A DNA stretch of 64,000 bases from Branchipolynoe longqiensis (lineage: Eukaryota; Annelida; Polychaeta; Phyllodocida; Polynoidae): NCBI GenBank assembly GCA_030323885.1, contig CM059186.1, positions 24,881,849-24,945,848 of the forward strand, given 5' to 3'. Both the position numbers and the translations under genes were made by a program. Shown here piece after piece: positions 1 to 11,537 of the stretch. Positions within the stretch are counted from its first letter, which is position 1. Each line of letters starts with the position of its first letter. Below the pieces are notes generated by a model that was not told where the DNA came from, did no database searches, and saw only the letters and a list, made by a program, of their open reading frames with translations.

Positions 1-607
1 GGGCCACACTGCGCATGTCCACTGACTGTGTTTTGGGGCTCTACGCGTGCTCGGAAAGCACAGCGACACTGGCGGAGGCTGGTGGCGGCACATATGGGGG
101 GAGGTAGGGGGGAAGGGGCAGGGGCACAGGGGAGAGGACATCGGGTTTAGTTTCCAACAGTTTAGAGAGAGCCATTGGCCACATCCCACTATTCCCACTA
201 TTCCCAATTCAACTAAATTTGTCAGCTCTATTGATTTCACATGCACTTACAAATTGTAGCAATACATTTAAATTAAAAAAATATAAAAAAAGGTTATATT
301 TGTCCTTAGGTGGCTGGTATTTTTAATAGCAGTATTTTGTGGGGTGAAGGAAAGAAGGTCAATTCAGTACATACTGCCATGATATTGCGATAGACCTAAA
401 ACTCCCTGGACTGGTGAGTTGACGCAACGTGGAAAGATGACAACAAGAAGAAATGTATGCTTCCACGATTTATTCCTGATCTCTGCCCACCACGGCATCA
501 CAGGTCCAAGTGACCTGCTTCCTGACCAGCCAGGCCGCAGGTAACCTCTCAAGATGGGGGAACCCACTAGCTAGACGAAGTAGGGGGGGGGGGGGGGTCC
601 ACCCAGG
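1..607. other. No recognisable feature
   Basis: Mixed-composition sequence with short open frames that resemble nothing I know. A run of G lies just before 600. I see no gene or clear repeat boundary. Confidence 0.5.
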
Positions 608-770
608 GGCTCACTTTCCCACAGATTGTACATGAACCAGTTGTGGACCACTGGTTAAAATGGAAACTATCCCAAACTGCAAATGTGTCCACTGAGCAGG
701 ATCGAACGGATGATCCATACCTTCACAGGTGTACACTCTACCGCCTGAGCTACGTCCCGCTTCTGGGAGA
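608..770 (-). mobile_element. SINE-2 fragment (conserved-domain tRNA SINE), reverse orientation
   Basis: Read on the minus strand it starts with a tRNA-like head (an A-box resembling GTAGCTCAGGCGGTAGAGTG and a B-box-like GATCGATCC segment) and runs into a body ending in CCACAACTGGTTCATG and TGTGGGAAAGTG. The same head and body occur in the complete copy at 43814-44117. The copy stops within the body, so it is truncated. No target-site duplication was found. Confidence 0.7.
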
Positions 771-847
771 CCTCTGTCATGCAATGTGCAGAGTAGGAAC
801 TTGGGAAGAAGCCAGAGACTTCTACACCATAGTGTGTGTCGCTAATG

Positions 848-1146
848 CAGGGTCCGTACACATGTGAAGATATGGAATTCAAGGCTATTTCAAGGCTTTT
901 TCAAGGCTGTTTTTGATAGGAATTCAGGTGAGTATTCGCGTTTTATTGTGTGTAGGTATGTTAGATTATCTTATGCCGAATGGCGATTTCAGACTAATTT
1001 AGATCAGTGGGGACAGCTTAATGGAATTTAAGGCTTTTCAAGAATAATTACCCAAAATAGGTTAAATTCAAGGCTTATCAAGGCCTTGAAATGGGGAAAA
1101 TGAAGTTCAAGACTTTTTAACATTTTCAGGCCCTGTACGGACCCTG
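848..1146. mobile_element. hAT-like MITE
   Basis: The two ends are inverted: CAGGGTCCGTACA at the left and its complement at the right. CAGGG-type ends are typical of hAT transposons. The interior is made of TTCAAGGC-like words and has no coding capacity. The flanks do not give a clean 8-bp duplication, so the superfamily call rests on the ends only. Confidence 0.6.
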
Positions 1147-1154
1147 CTAGTGTG

Positions 1155-1322
1155 AAATTGTTTGTTTGATTGTTTGGATTTTATGCCCCAGCAATAGCTA
1201 AGTTCAAATCAGGATGGCTACCGACTTGTGTTTCCAGTGCTGCCCCATTCAGAGACCAGACCACCACTGCTGTAACCCAATTTCCCACTCAGTCACATTA
1301 TCCTGATATTGAGCTAATCAGG
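1155..1322 (-). mobile_element. SINE-1 fragment, reverse
   Basis: Contains the SINE-1 tail (TTTGTTTG), the body motif ATCAGGATGGCTACCGACTTGTG and the segment TCACATTATCCTGA. The tRNA-like head is missing; similarity ends at a poly-T stretch near 1322. Confidence 0.75.
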
Positions 1323-1644
1323 TTTTTTGGGTTTTTTGGGGTTTTTTTTTCTTGAAGATTTATACTGCCTATCATGGATACGTCTGAATAGACTTGTTTT
1401 CACCATTAGACAGTTTGTCGATAGAAAGCCTGTGCCTACACTTTTACCGACCCAAGGGATTGTTAACCTCCCACACCACATAGACAAGGTATGAGAACAA
1501 CTGGCTTTTGATGACGCTGTAAGTTATACACATTGTCCTGTCCAAGCAATGTCATGCGCCAGGCTAGGTCGTGACAAGTATCAATTTGTAAATTGCGTAG
1601 TAAGTAATTGGTTTGAGTTGGTGAGATCTCGAACCTGCAGCTTT

Positions 1645-1765
1645 CTGCAGTGGGGCAGCACTATAAAGTCGCCATGAGTGCTCACTGTCACAACTCAGTA
1701 CCCTTACTGATATGACCTCTTAGATGTTGCCAGGACTTGAAACTCCAACAACCAACCAACCACGC
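1645..1765 (+). mobile_element. SINE-1 fragment, 5'-truncated
   Basis: Shows the 3' part of SINE-1 from CAGTGGGGCAGCACTATAAA through GATGTTGCCAGGAC to a CCAACAACCAACCAACC tail. The tRNA-like head is absent. Confidence 0.8.
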
Positions 1766-1829
1766 ACAGGGTTTCGTGCCGAGCAATATGGAGTTGATGG
1801 ATACATAGTGTAGGAAATGATACATACAA

Positions 1830-2153
1830 AGACCAGACGGGATGGCCGAATGAGTTAGAGCGTCCGTCTCCCGTGCTGGTAGATCGTGGGGTCATGGGTT
1901 CGAGTCCCGGTCGAGTCAAACCAATGACTTTAAAATTGATACTTGTCACTTCCTAGCCAGGCGCTTGGCATTATTAGGATAGGGCAAGGACTGGTGTGCT
2001 CAGTGTCAGGATAATGTGACTGAGTGGGATACCAGGTTTCCCAGTGGGACAGCACTATAAAGTCGCCATGAGTGCGCACTGTCACAAGTCGGTACCCGTC
2101 CTGATATGACCCTAGATGTTGCTAGGACGTAAAACAACAACAAACAAACAAAC
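1830..2153 (+). mobile_element. SINE-1, complete copy with target-site duplication
   Basis: A full SINE-1 of 324 bp. The head (GATGGCCGAATGAGTTAGAG, then GGTTCGAGTCCC as B box) resembles a class II (Leu/Ser type) tRNA. The body carries the shared motif set, and the tail is CAACAACAAACAAACAAAC. It is bounded by a 13-bp direct repeat, ATGATACATACAA, at 1817-1829 and 2154-2166. That is the signature of LINE-assisted retroposition and fixes the family's true ends. Confidence 0.93.
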
Positions 2154-2544
2154 ATGATACATACAATGGCACATGAAATTAATGTGGTCTGAGAGCTCTT
2201 TGAATTATAGACGCAGAGCAGGAATCCAGCACAAGCATTGCACAATAAACATTACTGGGATTTGATTCATGAATACACTCATATGGTCAATTTCTTTCGC
2301 TTCCATCCAATTTAGCTAAATCTGTCAGGTTTACTGTATGTACCCTATATAATGTCCAATAAAACCTGCACAACCAAATGAATCCTACAAACTTTCAATA
2401 TTCACGTAAAGACAAAGCAAAGGAAACTTATGAAATAATGAGCAGAAACCAATATACCACATCCGGTCCGATGTTCTAACAAAGGAAAGTGCCGGTGGTT
2501 TGTTAGTTGATTAAACAGGGGAAATTTTCCTCATTCAACTGCTC

Positions 2545-2712
2545 CTCATCATATCCTAGCAATGCCGAACGCCAGGCTAGGTAACGGCAAGAATAAATTG
2601 GTAAGTCTTTAGTTTGATTCGGGTAGGGTTTGAATTTGGGGATTCGAATCCCACAACCGACCAAAATGGGAGGCGAACACTCAACTCATCTGGCCCACCT
2701 CCTGGCGGCTAT
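2545..2712 (-). mobile_element. SINE-1 head fragment, reverse
   Basis: Reverse copy of the tRNA-like head and the adjoining GGCTAGGTAACGGCAAG segment. It ends at the head and lacks the 3' body and tail. Confidence 0.7.
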
Positions 2713-2872
2713 GTATGATATTCAGCGGGCTTGGCTCACAGTGGGCAGTCTCTACATGGAGACCATTCACCGCAACGGCTGCTGGGAATAGATGCATATC
2801 TGCACAAAGACAATCAGTTTTGGCGTCCTCAGATCTGCCTTTACAGAACCCTGTTACGGGCCCAGAAGACGC

Positions 2873-3118
2873 CGGAGAGGGGAGGGTGGGGGAGGTGGGA
2901 GGGGAGAGGGGAGAGGGTAGAGGGGAGAGGGGAGAGGAAGGCGAGGAAAGGGGAGGGGAGAGGAGAGGGGGTAAAAGCGGGGTAAAGCGGAGATAAAGCG
3001 AAGGTAAAGGGGAGGGGAGGATAGAGGGTGGAGGGTAGAGGGGAGAGGGGAGAGGGGAGAGGGGGGAGGGGAGAGGGGAGAGGGGAGAGAGGAGAGAGAG
3101 GAGGTGAGGGAGAAAGAA
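2873..3118 (+). repeat. Polypurine tract (GGGAGA-rich)
   Basis: About 245 bp of nearly uninterrupted purine on the + strand, made of GGGGAGAGGG-like units. Open frames across it on both strands are compositional artefacts. Confidence 0.9.
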
Positions 3119-3189
3119 GGAGCCTTACACACGCGCCCCACCACAAGCCCGATAAGCCACGCTTGGATACCGACGTAATTCATCCATTA

Positions 3190-4790
3190 CTGCTGGAGGT
3201 GGGGGTGGTAGGGTGGTGATGTGGTGGGGTGGTGGTGTGGTTGGATGATGGGGATGGTAGGGTGGTGGTGTGGTTGGATGATGGGGTTGGTAGGGTGCTG
3301 ATGTAGGGTGGTGGTGGTGTGGTCGGGTGGTGGTGTGGTTGGTTGGTGGTGTGGTTGGATGATGGGGATTGTAGTGTGGTAATGTGGTGGGGTGGTGGTG
3401 TGGTGGGGTGGTGGTGTGGTTGGTGGTGTGGTTGGGTGATGGGGGTGGTAGGGTGGTGTGTGGTTGGATGATGGGGGTGGTATGGTGGTGGCATGGTTGG
3501 ATGATGGGATTGGTAGGGTGGTGATGTGGTTGGGTGGTGGTGTCGTCTGGTGGTGGTGTGGTTGGGTGGTGGTGTGGTTGGATGATGGGGCTGGAAGGGT
3601 GGTGGTGTGGTGGTGTGGTAGGATGATGGCATTGGTATGGTGGTGGTGTGGTTGGATGATGGCAGTGGTATGATGGTGGTGTGGTTGGGTGGTGGGGTGG
3701 TGGTGTGGTTGGTTGGATGATGGCGGTGGGAGGGTGGTGGCATGGTTGAATGATGGGGTTTGTAGGGTGGTGGTGTGGTTGGGTGGTGGGGTGGTGGTGT
3801 CGTCGGGTGGTGGTGTGGTTGGGTGGTGATGTGGTTGGATGATGGGGCTGGAAGGGTGGTGGTGTGGTGGTGTGGTGGTGTGGTAGGATGATGGCATTGG
3901 TCGTAATGCTCGCATTGCGGTTGATGCGAGGCGAGGGAGGACGTGCCCCCCCCCTCTCTCTCCCCCCCCTCCTCTGTCCTCCAGCTCTCTCTCTCTCTTA
4001 CATAACCCCCCCCCCCCCTTCTCCTTCCCTTATAACCGCCTCCAGCCTCTCCTCGGCCACTCGCCCTCCTGCCTCCACACACGTCCGCTCCTCACACCTC
4101 TTTTTGGTATGGTGGTGGTGTGGTTGGATGATGGCAGTGGTATGATGGTGGTGTGGTTGGGTGGTGTGGTGGTAGTTTGGGTGGTTGGATGATGGGGGTG
4201 GGAGGGTGGTGGTGTGGTTGGATGATGGCAGTGGTATGATGGTGGTGTGGTTGGGTGGTGGCAGTGGTATGATGGTGGTGTGGTTGGGTGGTGTGGTGGT
4301 AGTTTGGGTGGTTGGATGATGGGGGTGGGAGGGTGGTGGTGTGGTAGGATGATGGCATTGGTATGGTGGTGGTGTGGTTGGATGATGGCAGTGGTATGAT
4401 GGTGGTGTGGTTGGGTGGTGTGGTGGTAGTTTGGGTGGTTGGATGATAGGGGTGGGAGGGTGGTGGTGTGGTTGGATGATGGCAGTGGTATGATGGTGGT
4501 GTGGTTGGGTGGTGTGGTGGTAGTGTGGGTGGTTGGATGATGGGGGTGGGAGGGTGGTGGTGTGGTAGGATGATGGCATTGGTATGGTGGTGGTGTGGTT
4601 GGATGATGGCAGTGGTATGATGGTGGTGTGGTTGGGTGGTGGGGCGGTGGTGTGGTTGGTTGGATGATGGAGGTGGGAGGATGGTGGTGTGGTTGGATGA
4701 TGGCAGTGGTATGATGGTGGTGTGGTTGGGTGGTGGGGTGGTGGGGCGGTGGGGTGGTGGGGCGGTGGGGTGTGTGGTTATTGAGTTGTT
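3190..4790. repeat. GT-rich minisatellite, about 33-bp unit
   Basis: Degenerate tandem units of the form TGGTTGGATGATGGGGGTGG followed by TAGGGTGGTGGTG. The array is interrupted at about 3905-4105 by a non-repeat segment with runs of C and CT. Unit lengths near a multiple of three leave long His/Thr/Pro frames on the minus strand, which I do not regard as genes. Confidence 0.9.
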
Positions 4791-4944
4791 GCCCGTCAGT
4801 GCACAGGCCTCTACATAGACGCTAAGAGAAGTGACGTTTGAGTTTTCCCTCCTGAGACCCATAGTCACCTTGATTTATGCAGTTAGTTACTTCTCGTGCG
4901 TTTGTTGCATTCTCTGCTTTGTACTACTACAAATATACTATGCC

Positions 4945-5115
4945 AGCCTCCTTCTCCCCCCCCCACCCCCCACCCCCGCTCTTCACGCCCCCTTCACCCA
5001 CCACTCCATCCCCATCCTGCTGTTATCGCTCCCTCTCCCTGCCTTCTTATTTCTCATTCTATAATTTCCTTCTTCTGCCCCCCCCCCCACCCCCTCCTCC
5101 TTTCTCTTTCCTTTG
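4945..5115. repeat. Polypyrimidine-rich tract
   Basis: C- and T-rich with several runs of seven or more C. No coding signal. Confidence 0.8.
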
Positions 5116-5352
5116 CTGTGGCTATATTATCGTCCATAGCTAACTCTTTCTTTTTGGGGCTTCATAGTCTATCAACATCTAAGGTCATATAATTAAGAAT
5201 GGGATTCAAACTAACCAATTGTTATCATAAATACATCCTGTTTCCTTGGCATTTTGTTTAACATTAATCAGTCAACTGTTTTTTTAAATCGGGGAGATCG
5301 TGACATCGCGGAGACCTTTCATCTCTGAGATGCCAAAAGATTTGTATTCTAA

Positions 5353-5544
5353 AGGCCCTGTCACATACACGTTAGTGGATGTAGTTGAACGTAGTGGAGG
5401 CTAACGTAGTTGAACGTACCATCATCCATACTTCTCTGGTATGTTCAACTACGTTCAACTACGTTCAACTAGTTCAACCACGTTCAACTACGTTCAACTA
5501 TGTTAGGCTCCACTACGTCCACTAACGTGTATGTGACCGGGCCT
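5353..5544. mobile_element. TIR element with 'GTCACA' ends and GTTCAACTAC interior
   Basis: Ends are AGGCCCTGTCACATACACG and, inverted, CGTGTATGTGACCGGGCCT. Flanks CTAA and TAAT fit a degenerate TTAA target. The inner arms continue the inversion (GTTAGTGGA / TCCACTAAC), and the interior repeats the word ACGTTCAACT. The 192-bp element has no ORF. The end sequence is shared with elements at 20398, 23809, 62016, 63035 and 63531. Confidence 0.8.
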
Positions 5545-5559
5545 TAATATAAATCACTC

Positions 5560-6320
5560 GCGTCCGTGATTATATGATACTGCCTACAAGCACGGTATTC
5601 AAATAGCAGCTGTCCAATAATATCTGTGCGTTCCATTTGCTGTTGTCTCTAATTACGCTAATGGTGTGGCAGGCGATCCTTGCGCCACCTACATTCAAAG
5701 CCGGGTACTATCGGAAACTGCACAGCTGAGTAGTTCCGAATCGGTTTCAGATACAAGTGTCACCAATTCATCCACTGCTTGAGACCATAGGCTATGAACG
5801 TAATCAGGGTGTCTGTCTACATCACCTTCTAATCCTAGGTGGCCACCAACCAAATTACTGCCGAGTCTCAACGTAGCTTAGACTTGTTAATTGGATGAGA
5901 ACTGGTGTTTCCAATGTGATACCAGCCTTATATACACATATACACAGATTTCGTTCTAAGTCAATGAACAAATAAATATTGAATGACAAATTGTCCAGCG
6001 CCTTTAATATTGTGGAATATTATATGAAAGAGATTATATATATATTATGTTATCAGCAGGCACTGTCAGTCTGCTCAGTGCTCGGGCATGAGCGGCCTGG
6101 ACTAGAAGGTTTGTGCATAAGATGGCAAACCCCAGATCGACCTGCTCATGTGGCAGCATGAGATCTGCTATCATCTGCCATTTGCTTCCAGATCTTTGCC
6201 CAATCTGAATAAAAAAATGGTAGGCTAATATTTTACGGCCAGCCAGAGTCAGTGTTCTCAACCAGTCATACTTGTGTTGTGTTTTAATAATAATTATGGG
6301 TATTTCGAATTTTGCTGATC
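5560..6320. other. No recognisable feature
   Basis: Ordinary composition with short frames that look random. No repeat shared with the rest of the window was noticed. Confidence 0.4.
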
Positions 6321-6325
6321 CCTCA

Positions 6326-6640
6326 AGAATGCACCGAATGTGGTGGTCGAATTAGTAAGAACGCAATCACTGTAAAACCCATGTGGAAGGTTCGGAGTTA
6401 GAATCCCAGCAGAGTCAAACCAATGACTTACTTAATTAATACTTGTCGCTACCTAGCCTGGTACTCGGCATTATTTTAATAGGGTAAGGACTGGTTACCA
6501 CAGTGTCAGGATAATGTACACTTGAGTGGGATATTGAGTCATGGTGCTGGTAGCATGGTCTCCCAGTTACACTGTCATAAGTTGGTACCCATCCTGATAT
6601 GACCATAGATATTATTCGTACATAAAACCCCAATAAAAAA
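6326..6640 (+). mobile_element. SINE-1, diverged copy
   Basis: Head (GTGGTGGTCGAATTAGTAAG...), linker GAGTCAAACCAATGACTT, body and an A-rich tail ending CATAAAACCCCAATAAAAAA are recognisable, with many substitutions. This looks like an old copy. Confidence 0.75.
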
Positions 6641-6954
6641 CCCTCAAGAAGGTCTGAAGCCTCAGCTTACTCAGTGGAAAGGACGGGCAGCTTGTGACTA
6701 CACGATATATTATCTAATGCAAAATATTCACTCGGATAGTTTTGCTACAATCTAGATTAGAACAAGTGCCTGGCCAAAACAGTACCAAGTTTTGTAATCA
6801 GGAGGAATGTGGTTATAGGTGCAAAGTGAGTTTAACTTAAAGGCATAGAGTTGGGAGTAGCACCAACCCCAACTTCCAGTGTGTGAGCTGAAGCTGCGAT
6901 CCTGCATATTAGGTCGCAACTTCAGTCATTCCATAATGGATGGAACCGGTCGAG

Positions 6955-7432
6955 GGATGGGGAGCGTGAGAAGGGGAGGGGGTAGGGGAGGGTGGGGGGA
7001 GGAGGGGGGGAGGAGGAGGGGGGGGCAGGAGGAGAGGGAGGGAAGAGGAAGAGGGGGGCAGGAGGAGAGGGAGAGGAAGAGGGGGGAGGAAGAGGGGGAG
7101 GAAAGAGGGAGAGAGGGGGAGAGGGGCAGCGGCAGAGGAAGAGGGAGAGGGGAGGGGGAAGAGAGGAGGAAGGGGTGGGAGAATGGGCGAGGGACAGGAG
7201 GAGAGGGAGAGGAAGAGGGGGAGGGGGAGGAGAGAGGGAGAGAGGGGGAGAGGGGGAGGGGAGAGGCAGAGGGGGAGAGGGGAGGAGGAAAGGGGTGGGA
7301 GGGGAGGGGAGGAGGAAGGAGAGGGGAGAGTGGGTGAAAGGGTGGGAGAGCGAGGAGGGGAGGGGAATGGGGAGGGGAAGGGGAGGGGGAGGAGGAGGGG
7401 GAGGGGGAGGAGGAGGGGGAGGGAGGGCAGAT
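6955..7432 (+). repeat. Polypurine tract (GGGGGAGGAGG-rich)
   Basis: About 480 bp of nearly pure G and A on the + strand with repeated GGGGGA and GGAAGAG units. The Gly/Arg/Glu frames across it are compositional. Confidence 0.9.
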
Positions 7433-7739
7433 TGCAGCGTGAGATTCTGCTATATGTTAGTGTTACAGTCGCATTTGAAGTGCCTCTTGTGACACAATCT
7501 TGGGCTGCTTCTAATCCATTGCTGGCTGCAGTTACTAGTTCAATGTCGCTAGAAATCTATTAAAATTTGAGAGCATGCGGCTCAGTGAATTGGACATAAT
7601 TACAGCTGCAACACTCACTGGCTTCGATTAAAATGGATGTGAATTCAGCATATTATGGCGAGAGCGAGAGGTAGCGAAAAACCCACATGAAGAGAACGAT
7701 TAATTCCACTAACTAACACTTTCCAACATGCTGTTTGCC

Positions 7740-8072
7740 TTGTTTGTTGGGGTTTTACATCCTGGTCATATCAGGATGGGTACCGACTTGTGACAGTGTG
7801 CACTGGTGAGACCTTTCACAGTGCAGCCGCACTGAGAGACCAGGCCGTTGGCACAATGACCCGATTTCCCAACTCAGCCACATTCTCTTGTTACTGAGCT
7901 AACCAGTCCTTGCTTTATCCTATTAATGCCAAGTGCCAGGCTAGGCAGGGACAAGTATCAATTTTGTAAGTCACTAGTTTGACTCAGCTGGGATTCAAAA
8001 CTCTGGACTTTTCGCATGTGAAGCCTGCGCTCTATCGATCCATCCACAAGGTCCGGTTCTGCTTCACCTTCA
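7740..8072 (-). mobile_element. SINE-1, reverse, alternative head
   Basis: Starts at the tail (TTTGTTGGGGTTTTACATCC), passes through the body and ends at a tRNA-like head of type B (minus strand GGATCGATAGAGCGCAGGCT). Some internal divergence; no clear duplication at the ends. Confidence 0.8.
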
Positions 8073-8079
8073 AACACAT

Positions 8080-9040
8080 GTGGCCAGCTAATGACAGGAG
8101 CTATCAAGTTTAAATAGATTGCGTAGAACATATTAAGAAAAGACAAAAGAAAACATAAACAACTAAAACAATAGGCACAAAATTAGCCAGTTTACAAGTT
8201 CTGCGCAGTAATTCCATATTCAAATTACTCAAGCCCAAAACTGCTTTTGTTTATCTTAAAAAAATAAAGAACAAAATCCATCATATTCTGTAATGTAGCA
8301 ATAATAGAACATAATATAAGCATGATTTAATTGACGCTAAAGTATGAGTATGCATCATGGGACTATGGCTTCGACTTACAGTAACATGAATGCCAGTTGG
8401 GGTTGATGAAATTAGTGGAAAACATGAAAAGCTAGGTGGCACCGTCATACTTCGGCCGCTGCTGACCATGTAGGCTCAGTATTGAAGGTAGTGTTCTCCT
8501 AATGCAACAGGAGGCATCACCGGTGGTGTCAGTACTTAGCCTTATGAGAAAGTCATTGTCGAATATTGACCAATCACAGCACACCAAATTTGTCATATTT
8601 TGCCCGTTCCATTAAAGATTTTCCAGTACAAATTTCTACTGGAAATTAGTGGAATTATGGAAAATCTCCAAATAAAAATAAATTAAAAAAATTTGTAAAC
8701 ATCCCAAATTGTCTAAAACGTATAGAAAAATCGAATTTGAAAAAAAAAATCTTTTAATCGGTAGTAATGGATATGCATGGAAATTTGAAAATTTAAAAAA
8801 CCTAAGTCATCCCAAATTGCCTAAAATATTAATAAAATAATTGTTAAATGAAAAAAGGAGAAATTTAGAAATTATTGAAATTATTGGAAGACTGGCATCA
8901 CTGCAGTAAAGCCTCTCTCAACGACCACCTCCACAGATCGACCACTCCCCTATATTGATTGCTTTATTTGGGTCCCAAACGATCGCCTAAACCTAAACCC
9001 CTAAAATGCACTTTCCCACAAACACATCACTACTGTGACA
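8080..9040. other. AT-rich sequence without recognised gene
   Basis: Poor in GC, especially 8580-8890. The segment about 8905-8985 (CCTCCACAGATCGACCACTC and flanks) recurs at about 56995-57065 and is probably the edge of a dispersed repeat. Nothing else was identified. Confidence 0.5.
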
Positions 9041-9045
9041 AGCTT

Positions 9046-9362
9046 GGTGGTTCGTTGGTTGTTGGAGTTTTATGTCTTGGCAACATCTAAGGTCATATCC
9101 GGATTGGACCGACTTGTGACAATGCACACCCATGGCGCTTATAGTGCAGCCCCACTTGGAGACCAGGCTGCCAGCACCATGACCTAATATCCCACTCACT
9201 CATATTATCCTGACACTGAGCTACCCAGCCCTTGCCTTATCCTATTAATGCTGAGCACCAGGCTAGGAAGCGACAAGTATCAATTTTAAAGTCATGGTTT
9301 GACTCGACAGAGAACCGAACTCCCGCATGAGAAGCCTGCGCTCTACCCATTCGGCCACCACA
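9046..9362 (-). mobile_element. SINE-1, reverse, type B head
   Basis: Nearly complete: tail GGTTCGTTGGTTGTTGGAGT, full body, then a head whose minus-strand sequence is TGTGGTGGCCGAATGGGTAG followed by GAGCGCAGGCTTCTCATGCG. That head differs from the 1830 copy although the bodies match. Confidence 0.88.
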
Positions 9363-9544
9363 GCACACAGACTCTACACAATACACACTACACAATACAC
9401 ACACAGACACATGGGTTAACGAGCAGCAGCTGGACACACCCGAGTTGTGAGCGCCGACCGACAGGCCAACCTGACAGAGTGAGACGGATCGACCACATGC
9501 CATTCCCCACCGAGCGACTCGGAGCTGCTTGTCAAGCACGGGGA

Positions 9545-10165
9545 GCACGGGGTGGAGCGGGCCGGGGATGGGCCGGGAAGGGGGGGCTGGAAGGGATAGG
9601 AGGGAGAAGGGAAGGAGGGAGGGGTGGCAGAGGGGCAAAAAAAAGAGGAGGGGAGGGAGGGGAGGGGGAGGGGAGGGGAGCGGATGGGTGGATTGGTTGG
9701 GGCGGGGGCTGGGCGGAGGGCGGATGGCGGGTTGGGGGAGGAGGGAGGGAGGGGAGGGAGAGAAGATGGAAGGAGAGGACGGGAGGAGAGGGGGGAGGAG
9801 GGGAGGCGAGGGGAGGCGAGGGGAGGGAGGGAGGGAAGGGGGAGGGAAAGGGAAGGGAGGGAGGGGAAGGAGGGAGGGAGGAAGGGGAAGGAGGGGAGGA
9901 GAAGAAGGGAAATGAAGAAGGAGAGGCGAGGAAGGAAGGAGAGGGGAGGAGAGGGGAGGGGTGGGGAGGGGAGGCGAGGGGAGGCGAGGGGATGGGAGGG
10001 GAGGCGAGGGGAGGGGAGGGGAGGGGAGGGAAGGGGAAGGGAGGGGAAGGGAGGGGAAGGGAGGGGAGCGGAGGGGTGGATCGGGGCGGAGGGAGGGGCG
10101 GAGGGAGGGGAGGAAGGGAGGAGAGGAAGGGAGGGGAGGGGAGGGGGAGGGGAGGAAGGGAAGAA
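9545..10165 (+). repeat. Long polypurine tract (GGGGAGG-rich)
   Basis: About 620 bp of G-dominated purine sequence on the + strand, with dense GGGGAGG runs. It could form triplex or G-quadruplex structures. Frames on both strands (up to 290 codons) are compositional artefacts. Confidence 0.92.
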
Positions 10166-10183
10166 GAGTGAGGGAAGGATTGG

Positions 10184-10240
10184 TAGGTTGGTTGTTGGAG
10201 CTTTACGTCCTGGCAACATCTAAGGTCATATCAGGACGTG
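10184..10240 (-). mobile_element. SINE-1 tail fragment, reverse
   Basis: Only the last about 55 bp of SINE-1 is present: GGTTGGTTGTTGGAGCTTTA, then CATCTAAGGTCATATCAGGACG. It is severely 5'-truncated. Confidence 0.8.
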
Positions 10241-10420
10241 GTGAGGAAAGGAAGGAGAGAGGGATGAATGAAAGAAGGAAAGAACGGAAGGATAAACAAT
10301 TTTAAAAGCTATGATGGGATGGAGAGATGGCGAGATGAAGAGATGGTGAGAGGGGAGAGACATCATGTATATAAATAGCGGACTGAGGGAGAGATGGATG
10401 AAGGAAAGGAGGGTGTGAGT

Positions 10421-10722
10421 TTGTTTGTTGTTTTACATCCTAGCAACATCTAAGGTCATATCAGGACGGTTATTGACTTGTGACAGTGGGCACTCATGGC
10501 GACTTTATAGTGCTGCCCCACTGGGAGACCAGGCTGCCAGCACCATGACCAGATATCCCACTCAGTCACATTATCCTGACACTGAGCCAACCAGTCCTAG
10601 GCTAGGAAGCGACTAGGATCAATTTTTAATTCATCGGTTTGACTCGACCAGGTTTCGAACCCACCAACGCATGAGTTCGGATCCCCGATACGGACGCTCA
10701 ACTCATTCGGGCATCCTGTCTG
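10421..10722 (-). mobile_element. SINE-1, reverse
   Basis: Tail (GTTTGTTTGTTGTTTTACATCC), body, then type A head (ATTCGGGCATCCTGTCTGG at the end). A short segment before the head is deleted compared with the 1830 copy. Confidence 0.85.
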
Positions 10723-10759
10723 GTCGGTATTGTTTGAGAGATGGGTGTGTGGCGAAGTG

Positions 10760-11259
10760 NNNNNNNNNNNNNNNNNNNNNNNNNNNNNNNNNNNNNNNNN
10801 NNNNNNNNNNNNNNNNNNNNNNNNNNNNNNNNNNNNNNNNNNNNNNNNNNNNNNNNNNNNNNNNNNNNNNNNNNNNNNNNNNNNNNNNNNNNNNNNNNNN
10901 NNNNNNNNNNNNNNNNNNNNNNNNNNNNNNNNNNNNNNNNNNNNNNNNNNNNNNNNNNNNNNNNNNNNNNNNNNNNNNNNNNNNNNNNNNNNNNNNNNNN
11001 NNNNNNNNNNNNNNNNNNNNNNNNNNNNNNNNNNNNNNNNNNNNNNNNNNNNNNNNNNNNNNNNNNNNNNNNNNNNNNNNNNNNNNNNNNNNNNNNNNNN
11101 NNNNNNNNNNNNNNNNNNNNNNNNNNNNNNNNNNNNNNNNNNNNNNNNNNNNNNNNNNNNNNNNNNNNNNNNNNNNNNNNNNNNNNNNNNNNNNNNNNNN
11201 NNNNNNNNNNNNNNNNNNNNNNNNNNNNNNNNNNNNNNNNNNNNNNNNNNNNNNNNNNN
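10760..11259. other. Assembly gap (500 N)
   Basis: Exactly 500 N, most likely a placeholder of fixed size. The left end of the adjacent DIRS element may lie inside it. Confidence 0.98.
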
Positions 11260-11537
11260 CGAGTTTCGTAGCATTTTCTCCAACTTGTTGACGTAGTAGT
11301 CACAGGTGGGAGAAGTGTGCGGAACAGAGGGATGGGCGGGCCGATACACTGGTCCCGACCCCGCGTAAGGTTTGGGCTTGACCCACAACCCACGCACAAA
11401 TTTAGCTTATTACGCCTGTGTTATAACGGTATAAACACGTTCTTTAACACCAATAGATGTCCAAATGAGTTTGAAACAACCATATTGTGACATATATATA
11501 TACCGGGACTGATCAAAAATGTTTGTTTCAGTTCCCG

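Noticed and set aside
1830..1915. tRNA-Leu/Ser gene
   Set aside because: A and B boxes are good but the sequence is the head of SINE-1 with tail and target duplication; the acceptor ends do not pair properly.
3180..4868. His/Thr/Pro-rich frames up to 300 codons on the minus strand
   Set aside because: Produced by the GT-rich minisatellite; overlapping frames are equally open, and repeats differ mainly by unit shuffling.
9299..10223. Long Gly/Arg/Glu and Pro/Ser frames (up to 290 codons) on both strands
   Set aside because: They follow from the polypurine tract, which lacks stop codons in several frames; no domain or start context supports a protein. The same applies at 2715-3183, 6879-7563, 16863-17309, 25524-25869 and 45857-46865.
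10597..11399. Frames of 176-266 codons spanning 10760-11259
   Set aside because: They run through 500 N and have no sequence support.
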